Assembly (NCBI GenBank): GCA_013397695.1
Contig: VYZI01000033.1
Coordinates: 2,049,776-2,113,775 of the forward strand
DNA length: 64,000 nucleotides
From: Centropus unirufus
Lineage: Eukaryota; Chordata; Aves; Cuculiformes; Centropidae
Direction of reading: 5' to 3'
The notes below the pieces were generated by a model. The model worked only from the letters and a program-made list of their open reading frames with translations, made no database searches and was not told where the DNA came from. A program made the position numbers and the translations under genes. This document shows, in pieces, positions 26,996-39,494 of this stretch (position 1 is the first letter of the stretch; each line of letters starts with the position of its first letter).

Positions 26996-27031
26996 AATTC
27001 TCCATCTGAATGGAGAATTCTAATTCTCCAT
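26996..27031. repeat. Three-arm switchable hairpin
   Basis: AATTCTCCAT (26996-27005) pairs perfectly with ATGGAGAATT (27010-27019) around a CTGA loop. A second copy of AATTCTCCAT follows at 27022-27031 and could pair with the same middle arm across a 2-nt CT turn. The middle arm therefore has two mutually exclusive partners. The structure probably arose by template-switch or slippage mutation. No function is claimed. Confidence 0.85.
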
Positions 27032-30000
27032 CTCCATCTTAGTTTGGTTTTGAGGGGTTATCAGCAGCATGCCTGCTCTCTCTTTTCTTTTTAAGGATGG
27101 CATGAGGAAATGCCACAATAAAATCATCAGAAATAATTTTTCACACCTTGATATCCCTTGACATCCACTATAGTGGAAAGTTGGGAATTCTCATAAATTT
27201 CAAAGGTAGTATCTGCTGCATCTAAGTATCTGACTAAAGAATACTATTATATACTCAAGTACAGCACTGGTTGACTGATTCACACTGCACTGGTTGAACA
27301 CAGACCAACGCTAAAACTACCAAAACACAGTGACTGAATGACCTCTGTCAACGTTTCCACTTTAAAAATTAGCATTACTCCAGCTGTGTGCAATTTAGCT
27401 GCAAATCAATAAAGCACAGCTTCTTTCTTAAAGCCAAGTACAAGCAACCAAACAGAACCACAAGAACATTTCTGCATATTTTTTCCCCTCTTTCCTTACT
27501 ATCCAGTGATGCTGGGTATCTTGTTGAATGTGTTTATCTTTTATATTCTGTATTGAATGAACTGTAACACTTTCTGCATGAGCAGGGATATATGTAATCA
27601 TGTAGTTGTAGAGCTACATCATCTACTGAAATAAACTTGACAATAAGAAATCCAAAAGATCACTTTTTTCATTTGCAGTTTTTTTTACACTGCATATAAT
27701 GTATTTCAGTGGTGAAAGGATTTACCATGGTAAAAAAGTAACATGAGATTTGTCACACTGAATCAGGCTAAGGGTCTTTTTAGAACACCATGTCTACATA
27801 TCACTGATACTAAATTTAGTCTAAACGTGGAGCCTTACTTAGGTGAAAAAAAACAGTTAAAGCTGGTTTCTTATATGTCTTCTTTCAAACTGACTAAAAA
27901 AAACTAACTTCTTTGCCTAGCTGCTCTCCCACTCCCAAAGACACAAACCTTTTCCCTAATATTTAGAATGACATAAATATCTTAGTGGCAACTCTACAAA
28001 AAAACACTGCTGGTATTGATTAATATTAGCTTAGCTCTAGCTTATTCTAAGCAGATAAAACCAAAATTGAGAAGAAAAATCCAACAAAAGCCAGAATGCA
28101 TGGACCACATACTTCACAAACAAAACATTTGAGTGTTCTTATGCCAGAGGAATATCTACATTTTCAAATGTAATTGGAACTCAGGAAAAAGAAAACTGTC
28201 ACATTTGCAGGCATATGTCTTTAAGGCCTTTAAAAATTTAAAGTCCTTGGAGAAAGAGTAAAATACTTATAAAAACAAGAAACCGATACTGTGCTTAGTC
28301 TAGTTTGTCAGTGTAGCACACAGAAGACTATCGCGTACTGATATTGGTTGTTTTACACAGATCAAAACATGGAGGAGATCATTTCTCTAAGAAACTTGAT
28401 GAATGCAGGAAACAAAGAGGGTATTTTTAGTTGAAACAGATGTCTGAAATTTTTTAGTAAGGCTGGTTCCTGGTTCATCTGCTCCATTGAAGGGTAGGAA
28501 ATAGCAAGGAGGGCTGAAAAAAGTAGGAATTCATTTTAAATTGATTTTCATTATTTCTTTCACTTGTTTGGAGCATCCTTCAGACCTCTGTGATTCATTA
28601 TCTCTTAATTCCATTCTTGGAGGGATACAGCACATTGTTTTTTATTAATAACATTATTCTTACTATGTTCAAGGTGACTTAAAAAGTGTTACAGAATTAA
28701 TTTTTTCAATACCCATTTCATGCTCAGTTTTGACAAATGGTAGTTATCCTTCCTTGTAAAACCCTCTAGGGAATCGAACAGAGAAAATTTCTCTCTAATA
28801 GAGAGATTTCTTACAGAAATTATGGCAATATACACAAAATCAGGATTCCACAGAAGAACACTTCTTGCAAAACACTTTTTTCCCATGATACACCACATCT
28901 GTCCTTGCAAACTTTGATGGTTCAACACAGTACCTACCTTCTCACTCACCACCACTGCACTTCTGGTGGATGTAGAGCAGAACAGGGAAAAATGAAATAT
29001 TTTGATAATTCTATATTTTATGTCCTTATTTCAGCTGGTATGTCTTAGTTCAGATTAAAGTTAGTACCAAATTATCAATGTCTTTCTGTGGAAAAAAACC
29101 TTGGTTTGTTTTGTAAGACTAGTCTTCTAAAAATTAGTAATAGCATCAGGAAAACAAATAAATAAATGGTGTTATATCCTACTGCATGTATGAAAATGGC
29201 AATTATTTCCCCTGTTTGCAACTTGACTAAAATAGGATGAATTTCATGAGAACAATGAAAGGCACTCCACTGACAAATTTCAGTATATATCTCCAAACCA
29301 CAGAGGATATACAACTGGTTCAAGGAATAAAATGAAGAAAATGACTACTGGCAAAAAACACCTGTTCTTCACCAAACATCATCTTGGAAAGAAATGACCT
29401 ATTTTTGTCAAAGCTTTAAAAAAAAAAACAAAAACATATCTACTATGATGAAGGAACAATCTATGGAAACAAAGTCAGCTTCAATTACTACAACAAAGTG
29501 ACTGGAAGCAATTGAAAATCATGCTGAAGACAGAAAAATTAGGTAGTATCCACAGTCTCTCACATGCCTCTAGGCCAACATGCCTTGTCCTTCCAGCTTG
29601 CTCCATTTCCCAGCCTTCCAGCAGCAAGTCCAGCTTGCAGAGTTCAGTATCTCACACTGTCCCACTAAGACGTTTGCTTTGCAGGGAAGAGGAGGTCTAG
29701 CTTGGCATTGGCTTCAGGATTTTACCGAGTCCTGACATAACTCACCCAAGCATGTATTTCAGAAAGTGATAGGAAAACATAAAGCCAGAAATACTCCAAC
29801 TTAATTTTCAGAGACAAAAGTGTGTTTGTTTAGAAAAGGTCCACAGAGTATATTTTGGAATTGAGGAATGCCTTTTCGATGTTGGGAACAACAAAATCAA
29901 CTTTTGTTTTTTCACTTTAATGATTGTTCCATTGCTTAGAGTGAAGGACAGTCTTTGCAAATAATCAGGGTTGAATTAAACTATCACTTTTCTCTCCTTA

Positions 30001-31606
30001 TGAGGAAAACAACAAGACCTGCTGCAAGAGCTGCTTGGACAGAAATGTAAAACAGTACAGTATTTTGATTAAAAGGACTTTGGTTAAAAAGCAGAAATTA
30101 AAACAGAACGTTGAAAAAATGTAAATAACGGCAATATTTTTGTATGTGCTAATTGAAATGCAAATGAAGGTCTCTGGAAACTATTCAGAGGAAAAGTTTT
30201 GTATATTTTAAATAACCAGTTATGTCAAATAATCAGGGTAAAATGTACAGCCCTTACTATTATGGAAAGGGTAAACAGCAGACAACCACTCATGAGAGGT
30301 CTCTGTATCATACTGCTGAGGCTGGGCCCAGGCTGTGATATTCTGACTACAGTAATTATTCTGTCTTTTTACTCATGAGTTATGTAAAATGTTTTTAAAG
30401 CATTCATCAAAACAGCACCAGTTACACCTCAGAGCTGTAGGCACACTGTCGTTATGCTGGCTATGGAGAGACTAATTTTACCACTGCTGCTGAGACCATT
30501 CATAGATTTTGTATCTTTCAAACGAATTATTATCTAAAATTATGTAAAAACTATGTAATTTGAGTGCATCAAAGTGAAAAATAAAGCTACACTCCATTCC
30601 CAAATCATACCATCATTCTGAACACCTTTATTTAATTCAATTCTCTGTGTGACAACATGGAGACTCTGTGGTGGTTTACATCACTTGACCCTTTTAATCC
30701 TAAAACATGCCCAAGTACTATTATAACCCTGTTTCTGCTGCACATGCCTGACATATCTTTAAGCATTTGCATAAATATAAAATCACTCCCCAAGACTTGG
30801 AGCTAATTTAGACATTAAAATACAATTTTAAATGTTTTTTCTACCAAAATGCCAAAGGATTCTCACTACGTAAATACAGACATAATGTTCTAATCACGAC
30901 TGCAGCTCACAAAACCAAAAAGATAGTACATTTATATTGTCCATAGCTCAGAAAGGTTTAAGTGTAGAAATATATTATGCTATATTGATTATGCATCCAT
31001 CATTAGCTATGAGATTTGTCTAAACCTCTTAAAATGCGAATATTTATCTAAACTGAATGTGTATTTTTCAATTTCTATCTTCAGTAACATGTGTCATTGC
31101 AGATAAAATAGTCACTCCAAATTACTTGACGATTATAACTAAATTTGCATACTATCTTGCCCATTACTTAACAAAATACTGCAGAATTCTCTCAGAAAAG
31201 CATACCCATTCATGTTTTGGCTTTTTTAAAAAATATTTATTTTGCTAGAAAACATCAGCTGGTTGGAATTAAAGGAGGAAAAGACAGTTTTAATTAATTC
31301 CTTCTTCAGGAACAAAGTTCCCAAAGATGCTGACATGATCCATTTTGACATTTTCAAACAAGAAATCCCATTTCTATGTTTGAAATGATTTTTCAATTTG
31401 AAATTTAAGACACAAAAAATATTACGTCTAGGGAAACTGAAATGTTTGGATTGCTCAAAACCAAAACATTTCTTCAGATTGCTAGCTGACTGAAATTGTA
31501 CGCTTCCTGTGCTGATTTGAAATGTAATACAAGTTTTAAAACTTTTTTAATATATCTAGAGGTCTACCCATGAATATATAGAAATACACTCAACAGCTAT
31601 TCTATC

Positions 31607-31619
31607 TTTTTTTTTTTTT
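31607..31619. repeat. Poly(T) run, 13 nt
   Basis: Thirteen T residues, 110 bp before the AT minisatellite. Simple low complexity. Confidence 0.9.
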
Positions 31620-31732
31620 GTGGTTAGCTCCAGTCATAACTGGACTATATGTAGTGAGCATATTCCACTCTTTTGGTAGAGGAAAAAAATAAAATGTATA
31701 ATAATGTCAAAATAAGTTCTTAATACAGAGAC

Positions 31733-31890
31733 ATAGAGATATATCTCTATATATACATACAAAGAGGGATACATAGCGGTTATAGAGGTATATCTCCATA
31801 TATGTACATACACACAGAAAGATATATGAATGTGCATATGTAAATGCAAAATAAGATGGAGAATTAAATATATATATAGGTATACACACA
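31733..31890. repeat. Degenerate AT minisatellite with 18-bp palindrome
   Basis: Two related units start at 31733 and 31782 (49-bp period), each reading ATAGAG(A/G)TATATCTC(T/C)AT followed by ATAT(A/G)TACATAC or close to it. The first contains a perfect 18-bp palindrome at 31733-31750. More TA/CA-rich sequence continues to about 31890 with a short CACACACA. The minus-strand open frames through here (31634-31970) are rich in H, I, Y and C only because of the repeat and are not genes. Confidence 0.8.
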
Positions 31891-32315
31891 CAAAAGTGTA
31901 CACATTTATGGACACAAAAACAAAACTGTGCAATCTCATGGGCTATTTGGAACCATGATTCATGGTCCAACAGTCTCTAGAATTTACATTTACAGGTGCA
32001 AAAATATTAAACTCCTAGATGAATTGTGTTCTATCGCAAAAAAAATAAATTCTAAATGAATAAGTGCCTTTTCTTGAAGGATGAAAGAAAATAAAGGGAA
32101 TTTAAAGCTTTGAAAATAATACAAAGGGAGCTCTCAGTATCTGTCTTAGAGTTTACATCAGAGCCCCAAGACATGCTTAGGCTTCTAAAAGGAGTTTGGC
32201 TATAAATACAGATTTTAGATGAGCAGCCTAAAACTTCAAGGGCTGTTTCTAGAATAAGAAATAATTGAAACTTTAAAGAGAAAATTTTAAGTGGTGATAG
32301 GCTAGCTGATAAGAG

Positions 32316-32330
32316 AAAAAAAAAAAAAAA
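32316..32330. repeat. Poly(A) run, 15 nt
   Basis: Fifteen uninterrupted A residues. No retroposon body is seen on either side. Confidence 0.9.
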
Positions 32331-33040
32331 GATTGTCTTTAGGAGAAAGAGGAAGGTGCTGAGTACATGATTTAGGGCTTTCTCCAAAAAGCTTTCAAAA
32401 CTTGAAAAAAACTCTCAACTTTCTAAATTTAATTAAACATTTTAAAACCCGTATTTTACCCCATCTTTACTCAACACTCTTTAAAGATGTAACTGATAGT
32501 ATTAGACTCACTGTAGAGTACTCAGTTTAGCAGTAGGCTCATGTTATCTCATCCTAAATATTCTACACAGCTGGAATTTGTCAGCACAAGGAATAGGAAT
32601 GAGGGGGGTGCAAACAGTATCCTGCAAGAAAGTACAGACATGCCAGCACTCTTCTAGGTTTATTTATTTTTAAGGTTGTGCTAAGGATGTAGGGCTTTGG
32701 TTCCATCATTTTTCGTAATCTTGTCCCTCTTGCAGGCATTGGGTGATCCAGCTTTTGAACACACAGCCTTCAAGAGAAAAATAATATTTTATTTATATTT
32801 GTTCTGCAATTGTTATGCTGTGAAGCCTCCCCCATCCCCAATGCATCACATGAGTTTTTGAAAACAAGGAATATTGAACAGATTTTGATCTTCCAGACTG
32901 GTTTGGTGGTGGGGGAGAATTGCTACAAAAATATTTCCTGGAAATCGTTCCTCACAATTTTTATTTAATTGCAGACAGATGAGGCTGGTCTAGAATACCA
33001 ACATTCTCCACCACCATCCCAAAACTTTAAGAAAGTTTGG

Positions 33041-33100
33041 ATTCAAGTGTTAATATAAAATTAATAATTTATTCAAGGTTAATAATAAAATTAAAATTAT
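33041..33100. repeat. Imperfect tandem duplication, 30-bp period
   Basis: Two units begin ATTCAAG (33041 and 33071) and continue with a TTAATA-rich stretch and AAAATTAA. They differ at several A/T positions. A local duplication in AT-rich DNA. Confidence 0.75.
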
Positions 33101-34423
33101 AGACTTCATTCTCATATAGAGGCCACTTCAAGGTGCTCTGGCATAAAAATCAAAATAATCAAGTAAAGCACACACTGCCAAAAATCAGAGTGTATCCAGG
33201 TGTGCAGGAAATTCTGACACTTGATTTTCAAATGATCAATGAAAACAATATTTTTCTCACAGAAGCAGAGTTTGTAAAAATATAGAGCTACTTCCACAGT
33301 TAGAAAAAAATTAGATTAGCTTTTCTCATGTCTGGAAAAAAACCAAGAAACTGTATGTAAAGTCCAAGTAAAAAACCTGAGCTTTAATCTCATCTTAACA
33401 TATCAATCAGTGTTCATTCACCAATGTAGTTTAATGAAGTGCGCTATTACTCATCTCTTATCAGGTTCTGCACCAAGATAAACAGAACATCCATTTCACT
33501 AACAGCTGCAAGAGGCTCCAGTGGTCTCTAACTCTGGTAGATACTTACCAGATGTATCTGTGCCAGACAATGGGTATCCCAAGACATTTGGTGTCACTAA
33601 CTTCAAAACAATTCAAATAAAAATCCAGGAAGCATTCCTGCAGGAGCATGCCTTGATAGAAATTCATCAAATAAAATGTTTCAGGTAAAATGCTTGGGGT
33701 TAAGTATCTGGCACTGGCAAATCTCAAACTTATTCTAATACACTGGGGTTTATTTTAATTCTCCTTTCTGCTAATGGAACAGTTAAAAGGAATTTTTGTT
33801 AACAATTAAACCCTTAGAAGGAAAAAATACTATGTCATAACGTATTATTGAAACAGTTAAAATCAGATAATTTAATAATATCACTAATGCACATAAGGGC
33901 TTGATAAGGAGATGGAGCACAGCACTGTCCCAATTTATTAAACCACTAGAGAATTTGGTGTAGAATGCCTTTCTGCCATCCAGGTACATTTTTCTCGTCT
34001 TTTGTCCCAGCGTCCTTCTAACACTCATCCCTGTAACGCCTATACTTCTAATGCCAGTCTTCTACCCTACTTCCCTGCCCATCACTCAGCAATAAAAAAT
34101 GCATATGTAATAAAGACTAGCGCTGCCCTTGTTCAAATACTGTTTTTTTTCCCACTGAAAATGTTGAAATATACTACTATTTTTCTGTGGTTCATTTACT
34201 GAATGAAATATAAGAACATCTTCCATTAGATTAAAGATCAGGCAGAAAGAATCTTGCCTAAAATTTACATGTGAACCAGGACAGGTCAGAACAGGATTTT
34301 TTTGAATATGATTTTGTTTGTTCTTCACTTTAATAGTAAGCCTTAATGTACTCATTAAGGACTGGCAAGAACAAAGAGAGATAAAAAAAACAGTTATGGT
34401 TTAAATAAGACTTCTGTAGTGTT

Positions 34424-34457
34424 AAAGAAAAAAAAGAAAAGGAAAAAAAAGAGAAGA
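34424..34457. repeat. Purine-only tract, 34 nt
   Basis: An unbroken run of A and G, mostly A with scattered single G residues. It is a rigid A-tract type sequence that could disfavour nucleosomes. No associated element is recognised. Confidence 0.85.
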
Positions 34458-37400
34458 TACTGAGAAATTCTCAGGCCTTTTTTACAATGCACCCACTAGC
34501 AAGCTGTAGAAAACAGGATAACAGACAGACCATTACAAGAAGAGAAAAAAAGCTAAATTCTACTCTAGCAAACGTCCACATGAGTATGCTCAGAAAGCAT
34601 AACTAGATGTTTTTGTAGAAAAATGTATATTTTCAAAAATGTACACTGTGGTATACAATTGTATTTATTTTAGAATTTTTTCCTTTAAACTACAAAGTTG
34701 AAGCTACATTTCAGCATATTCAGAGGTGTACTTCTGTTGGATAATATCTGCTTTTTCAAAATTTTCAGCATAGAGGTAAAAATATAGCTGTGACTGAAAA
34801 AAATGGAAGGTCTTTTTACCTTTGCTAGAGCACTTCTGTAAAGATCATGCTATAAGGGTACAAGCAAGAGGTTGTAACAAAAACTATTTTATTGCCTCAG
34901 ATATAGCAGCAAAAAATGGAAAAGATTTTGATATCCATCTATTCCTGCCCATGAGGCCCAAGAGTTTGTCTTTCTATCACTTGATGACAGGCCTCTGTGC
35001 TGAAAAGTGTTACTGGTTTCCTCTAGTGCAACAGTAAAATAAAATATGCTGTATCTGCCCACAAACCCTAACTTGCTTTCAATTTGTCTCATTTTCTTTG
35101 TGTACAGAACATTCTTGAGAACACTTCAAATAATATTATGAACTTATTTCACCTTCGTGGGGGTATTTTGTCTTTCACCTCTTTGCTTGTGCTCAGGACA
35201 CATGCCTTAAATTAATTTCACCAAAGGCCCTATGATTCATAAACATGAAATTGTTTTCATACTAGTATTTCCTTGTTCGCTGTTGTTCTCTTCCAGCTTC
35301 CTTTATGTCTGACCTCAGTTAATCTCATTTGGCGTTCCCAAATCAGAATAGGTTTATTTTTCTAAAGGCATGGGCAGAGCTAGTTGTACACAGATTCCCA
35401 TGAAGTGGGTGTTGCAGAAATAGAATAAACAGCACCTGATTTCCACTGACCAAAGGCAGGATCAAAAACCTGAGGGGGGTGAAGGGGGGTGTTATGAAAA
35501 AAGGAAGACCAAAAAACTCACCTCTAAAATCAAAGCTCTTTAGTTACATTTAGAACAGTGGGCACCTCACAAGAATGGGATATTATATCTCTCAACCAAA
35601 GGAAACTGAGCTGCAAATGGTTCCAGTCAGGAAAGTGTACTCAACTTTGAACTTTGCTTTTCAAATGTGAGAGCTTTCCTGCAGTAAGATTGTGCGAATG
35701 GGTGGGAATTCATGGGAAACAACTTCTGAAGCAGATAGCCAGATTAAATTTAAAATTGTTCTGTATCTGTCTGCAGTAAAAGCTGATCCACAAAAAGTGG
35801 AAGTCTTCTGACACAGAGATCATCTCCTTAACTATACTGAGCTCTTAATATTCCTTTCTTTGTGATGTGTAAATCTGTGTAAACCCTGTGCAATATTTAC
35901 AAAAAAACTAGTGAAAAAAGATGCAGCAGATCTTGCTCATTTACTGATATGGATATGTGACAATGTCAAATGTTTTAGCTTTTTAAGAACTCTTGATGGC
36001 TTACACTCCTAAGCTTCTTAGCATTTTTCAGCTAACTTGAGACAGCTACAGTTTGAATGTGAAAGGCATTTTTTTATGGAGACAGCTTTATATTGAGTAA
36101 AAAGTGAGTCCGTAAATCAGATATCAAGAAAGTAAGAGAGACCACCAAACCCAGATGTAGAAATCAGTTGCAGTAACATAGACAAAATTTAAGTGCAGCT
36201 CAAATTGGAAATAAAAAAGGGTGTCTTCATACTTGCTAACATTTTTACTTCCTGTGTGTAACTAGAAAATTACAACTATCTTTGGTGACCAGTATATACA
36301 TTCATCAGAGAACACAAGTTTCTAAAACAGGACTGACCCAGATCTGAAGTCCTGATGTTCAAAACGCAATCCAAAATAATTGTGAATGAATAAGATTTTT
36401 CTACTCCATAGTGTGCTTAAACTTACTGCTCTCCTCCTAGTTTGACCTGAAAGTTTCCTAGGTGTTTGCTTTGTACATGCTTAGAATTGCCCCAGCTTAA
36501 ATGACTCCACACCTATTTCTCACATCCCTCCCAAGATAGGATCTAGAAATTTGGCAAAGGAATGTGTAGGTCCCCTAAGGCATCCAAAACATTAATCATT
36601 ACTGAATAATACCAAGAGCACACTGACAAGATGAGGTTCCTCAGAAGATGCAGACTTGCTCACTGTCTTTTAAAAGGATGGATGGGAACCTCCTCCTTTC
36701 GTGCAATAGCTTAATGCTTGCAGGACTTGGCAAGTGAGAGGGATGGATTCAGTAGCTTCCTAAGCCTACAAACATTCAAAAGCCAACATCTCACTTCCAA
36801 GAAGAGTGCCACAACTACCAGTCTTTTAGGCAGAGTGCACATTCTAATACAGCGAAGGTAATGATAATTCATTCTAGAGAGAATCTCACCATCAAATGGA
36901 CTAGAGTGAGCAAAGGACAGCATGATGGTCCACCATTCTGTTTATTGTGGGAGGCATGGAGATTTATGCATTCACATCAAATAGACAGAAGTCAAACCTC
37001 CAAGGAGATAGTTCTAACGACTAAGCCGTTCAAGACTTTGCCTTCTCCTCCAGCTCTGTTGCAAAAGAAACAAGAATGATAGCTGCATTCCTTCGGTAGA
37101 AAGGCTTTTTTTTTGTGACAAAGACATCTGCTGAGGCCCAAGATGTCTGTTCTGCAAGTTGTAACGCAGCTCCAAAGTCCTTAATCTAGCTTTAAGCAAG
37201 TCAGCTCACCCATTACAAGGAGTTATTTACAGCCAAATCACCTTCTACAGCAACATATTTACCTTGATAAAAATGTGTCTAAAGCAGACACACTGTACCC
37301 CACAGTCTAAACTCTATGTGAGTCTGAGTTTTCAGATATACTGTTCCCCTCTAAACATTGTTGGGTTTTGTTTGGATTTGGGGTTTTTTTGTTTGGTTGA

Positions 37401-38299
37401 TTACACTCCCTAATTAGCCAGCATGTTGTTTGGATTCAGCTTAGAGGCTCTGCCCTGTGCAGGGAACTTCAGTCTATAAAAGATGATTCAGCCACAATAG
37501 AGACAAGAAAGCATATACCTTTGAGACATCTAGGTAATGTATTTAGCCCAATTTTACCTTTTTTTGTGGTTGATAATAACCAGAGGGCACCCTAAGATAA
37601 GGGGTTCATAACATCTAAAACCGCACCAGCAAAACCATTGACTAAATTCGAGATTAACTGCAGTGTGGAGTAGTTTTAGGAAGCAGTGAATCCATACAGG
37701 CACTACCAGGCACAGAACCTGAGGGCAGTAAAGTGGTATGGATATCATTAAAGACACAACAAACCTCCAGGATCCTCGTTACTGACTCACAAAATGGAAA
37801 ACATGATTGCCTTTCACTTATCAAGCTGAAATTTCAGAATCTGTAACTTGAAAACAAACAAGCCATGATCTCAGCTTTCTGCTTACAAAGTATGGCTTAG
37901 TAGGAGCCCTGTAAGATCTAGTAAGCATGAAACATCACAAAAGCCGTTTTGGCAGTTTATAAAGGAAAAGGCATTTTAAAAATACACCTCTGGCTTATCT
38001 AGCCACACACATTAATGAGATATGTGGAAATAGAATTTTTCCTGCCTCAGCATGAGTCACTCAGGTAAATTGAAATGATCTCAATGCTGTTTCTTTCCTT
38101 AGGACTAAATCCTTGCTGATATTAAAGATGAGTTGAACATATGACATTCATAGTTAAAAGTTGATCTTAGGTATTTTAAATGAAATTAAAGTAAAACTCA
38201 GAAAAAAAAGCAAAACCAACAGAAAAAAAAATCATAAAAAACCAAAAGAAATGCAGAAAAACATTTTCACTACATTATAAATGAAACACACAGTACAAT

Positions 38300-38410
38300 G
38301 GGGCTGTGAGCACTCTGGTCTAGTGGAAGGTGTCCCTACCCATGGCACAAGGGCTGAAACTAGATGATCTTTAAGGTCCCTTCCATCACAACTATTCTAT
38401 GATTCCATGA
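38300..38410 (+). mobile_element. CR1 LINE 3' end, 5'-truncated
   Basis: The segment follows the CR1 3' region in sense orientation. It has GAGCACTCTGGTCTAGTGG, then GGTGTCCCTACCCATGGCAC, then CTAGATGATCTTTAAGGTCCC and a terminal ATTCTATGATTCCATGA. The last part is the CR1 octamer tail (ATTCTATG repeats) with one change. Only about 110 bp remain, so it is a typical dead-on-arrival copy made by target-primed reverse transcription. It contains no coding sequence. It matches a different CR1 subtype from the 52.5-kb copy (ggaaggtgtccc against ggaggctctccc in the same place). Confidence 0.92.
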
Positions 38411-39490
38411 TTTGTTACAGCAAAATATCCTAATGACTGGACACAGATTATATCTATCTCTTTTGGTCACCAGCAGAGAAGAAGATGGCATTTTTAAGAA
38501 AGCAATTTTTAAAACAATACATGCAATCTCCTGCATTTTCTTGTCAGAAAAGTGCATACAATAGAAATTACTGGAATTATATCTGAAATCAGCTTGATAG
38601 GCTCAGCTCAAAACACTTGAAAACTTCTTTTTAAGCAGTGCAAGTTTTTTATTTTTGAACTCTACTTTAACTGTGGCTTTTCCCTAAGAAAACAAACCAT
38701 ACGCACCACCAGACATCACATGTCACAAGATTCAGTGTAACAGATTCAGTGTAACAGACCACTGAGTTCTGTAAGATGACCTCTGTGTTCATCAAAATTG
38801 CCAGGTTCTTTGTCTTACTTTAGAGGAGAGACAATTTTATATACATGCTCATTTACAGACATTTCCTCATGTTGGTCCTCACATCTTGGTCTCTGAAGAA
38901 ACAAAACTGGAAACTAAAGAAAATCCTAAACACACTAAGAAAAATAATTTGCTACAATTTCTTTCTGTCTTTTTTTCTACAGGGTCAAAATGCTTCCTCT
39001 GCTTCTGTTGTGTTGAAATAGACAAAAGCTTTGGAAACAGACTTATATATTACTGCAACAGAGTCATGTTGAACATTCATCCACCTATACAGAGTCCAGG
39101 GTAACTTCAAAAGAGTCACTTACTTGTCACCAAAGACAATACTAGAACGACCCTTGGTTCCACTGAGCACAAATATTTTTGGCTTCCTCTTCAGCCCAAG
39201 CCTTTCTCCTCCCTGAAATGGTAATTCCTTTCTTGGAGATATTTACACCTTCTAATGAACAGCACTGGATCAAAACAACCATATCTTATGCTGTGGCCCA
39301 CACTCTGCAAAAAGCTGTGCCCTGCTGCCATGGCACAGTCAGCTGCACATCACCACCTTCCCCTGCCCCTTCTTCTACAGCATGTCTCTACCCAAGCTCC
39401 TACTCAAGTGTCCTGCCACGAGCAGTGTTGCCAGATATGAGTGGAAATTTTTCTCCTATCTTTTCTTCCAGCAGTACTCCTGATGGCTAT
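38411..39490. other. Unique sequence between two CR1 copies
   Basis: Contains a perfect 14-bp tandem duplication (38728-38755). It also contains a C-rich, GC-richer stretch at about 39180-39490 holding a 106-codon plus-strand frame that starts on a non-ATG codon. That frame is rich in S, P and T from CCT/TCT runs and is not recognised. It does not match CR1 coding sequence. Confidence 0.6.
38728..38755. repeat. Perfect 14-bp tandem duplication
   Basis: AGATTCAGTGTAAC occurs twice in a row (38728-38741 and 38742-38755), followed by AGA, the start of a third unit. Identity is complete, so this is a recent slippage duplication. Confidence 0.9.
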
Positions 39491-39494
39491 GGGG

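Larger units (their letters stand above)
20801..31730. other. AT-rich unique non-coding sequence
   Basis: About 11 kb with no recognised gene, RNA or transposon. Short open frames on both strands (for example 21575-21871 and 26097-26417, minus) were inspected and not recognised. Local features are a TTC microsatellite at 21536, a three-arm hairpin at 27.0 kb, a TCTCTCTA/TAGAGAGA inverted repeat at about 28.8 kb and a 13-nt T-run at 31607. Confidence 0.7.
31900..38290. other. AT-rich unique non-coding sequence
   Basis: No gene or transposon recognised. Simple sequence includes a 15-nt A-run (32316-32330), a 30-bp tandem duplication (33041), a 34-nt purine-only tract (34424-34457), two six-G runs at 35474 and 35484, and a G/T-rich strand at 37356-37401. 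Minus-strand frames such as 32052-32387 are low-complexity or unrecognised. Confidence 0.7.

Noticed and set aside
31634..31970. Minus-strand frames rich in H, I, Y and C
   Set aside because: They are the translation of a TA/CA-rich minisatellite.
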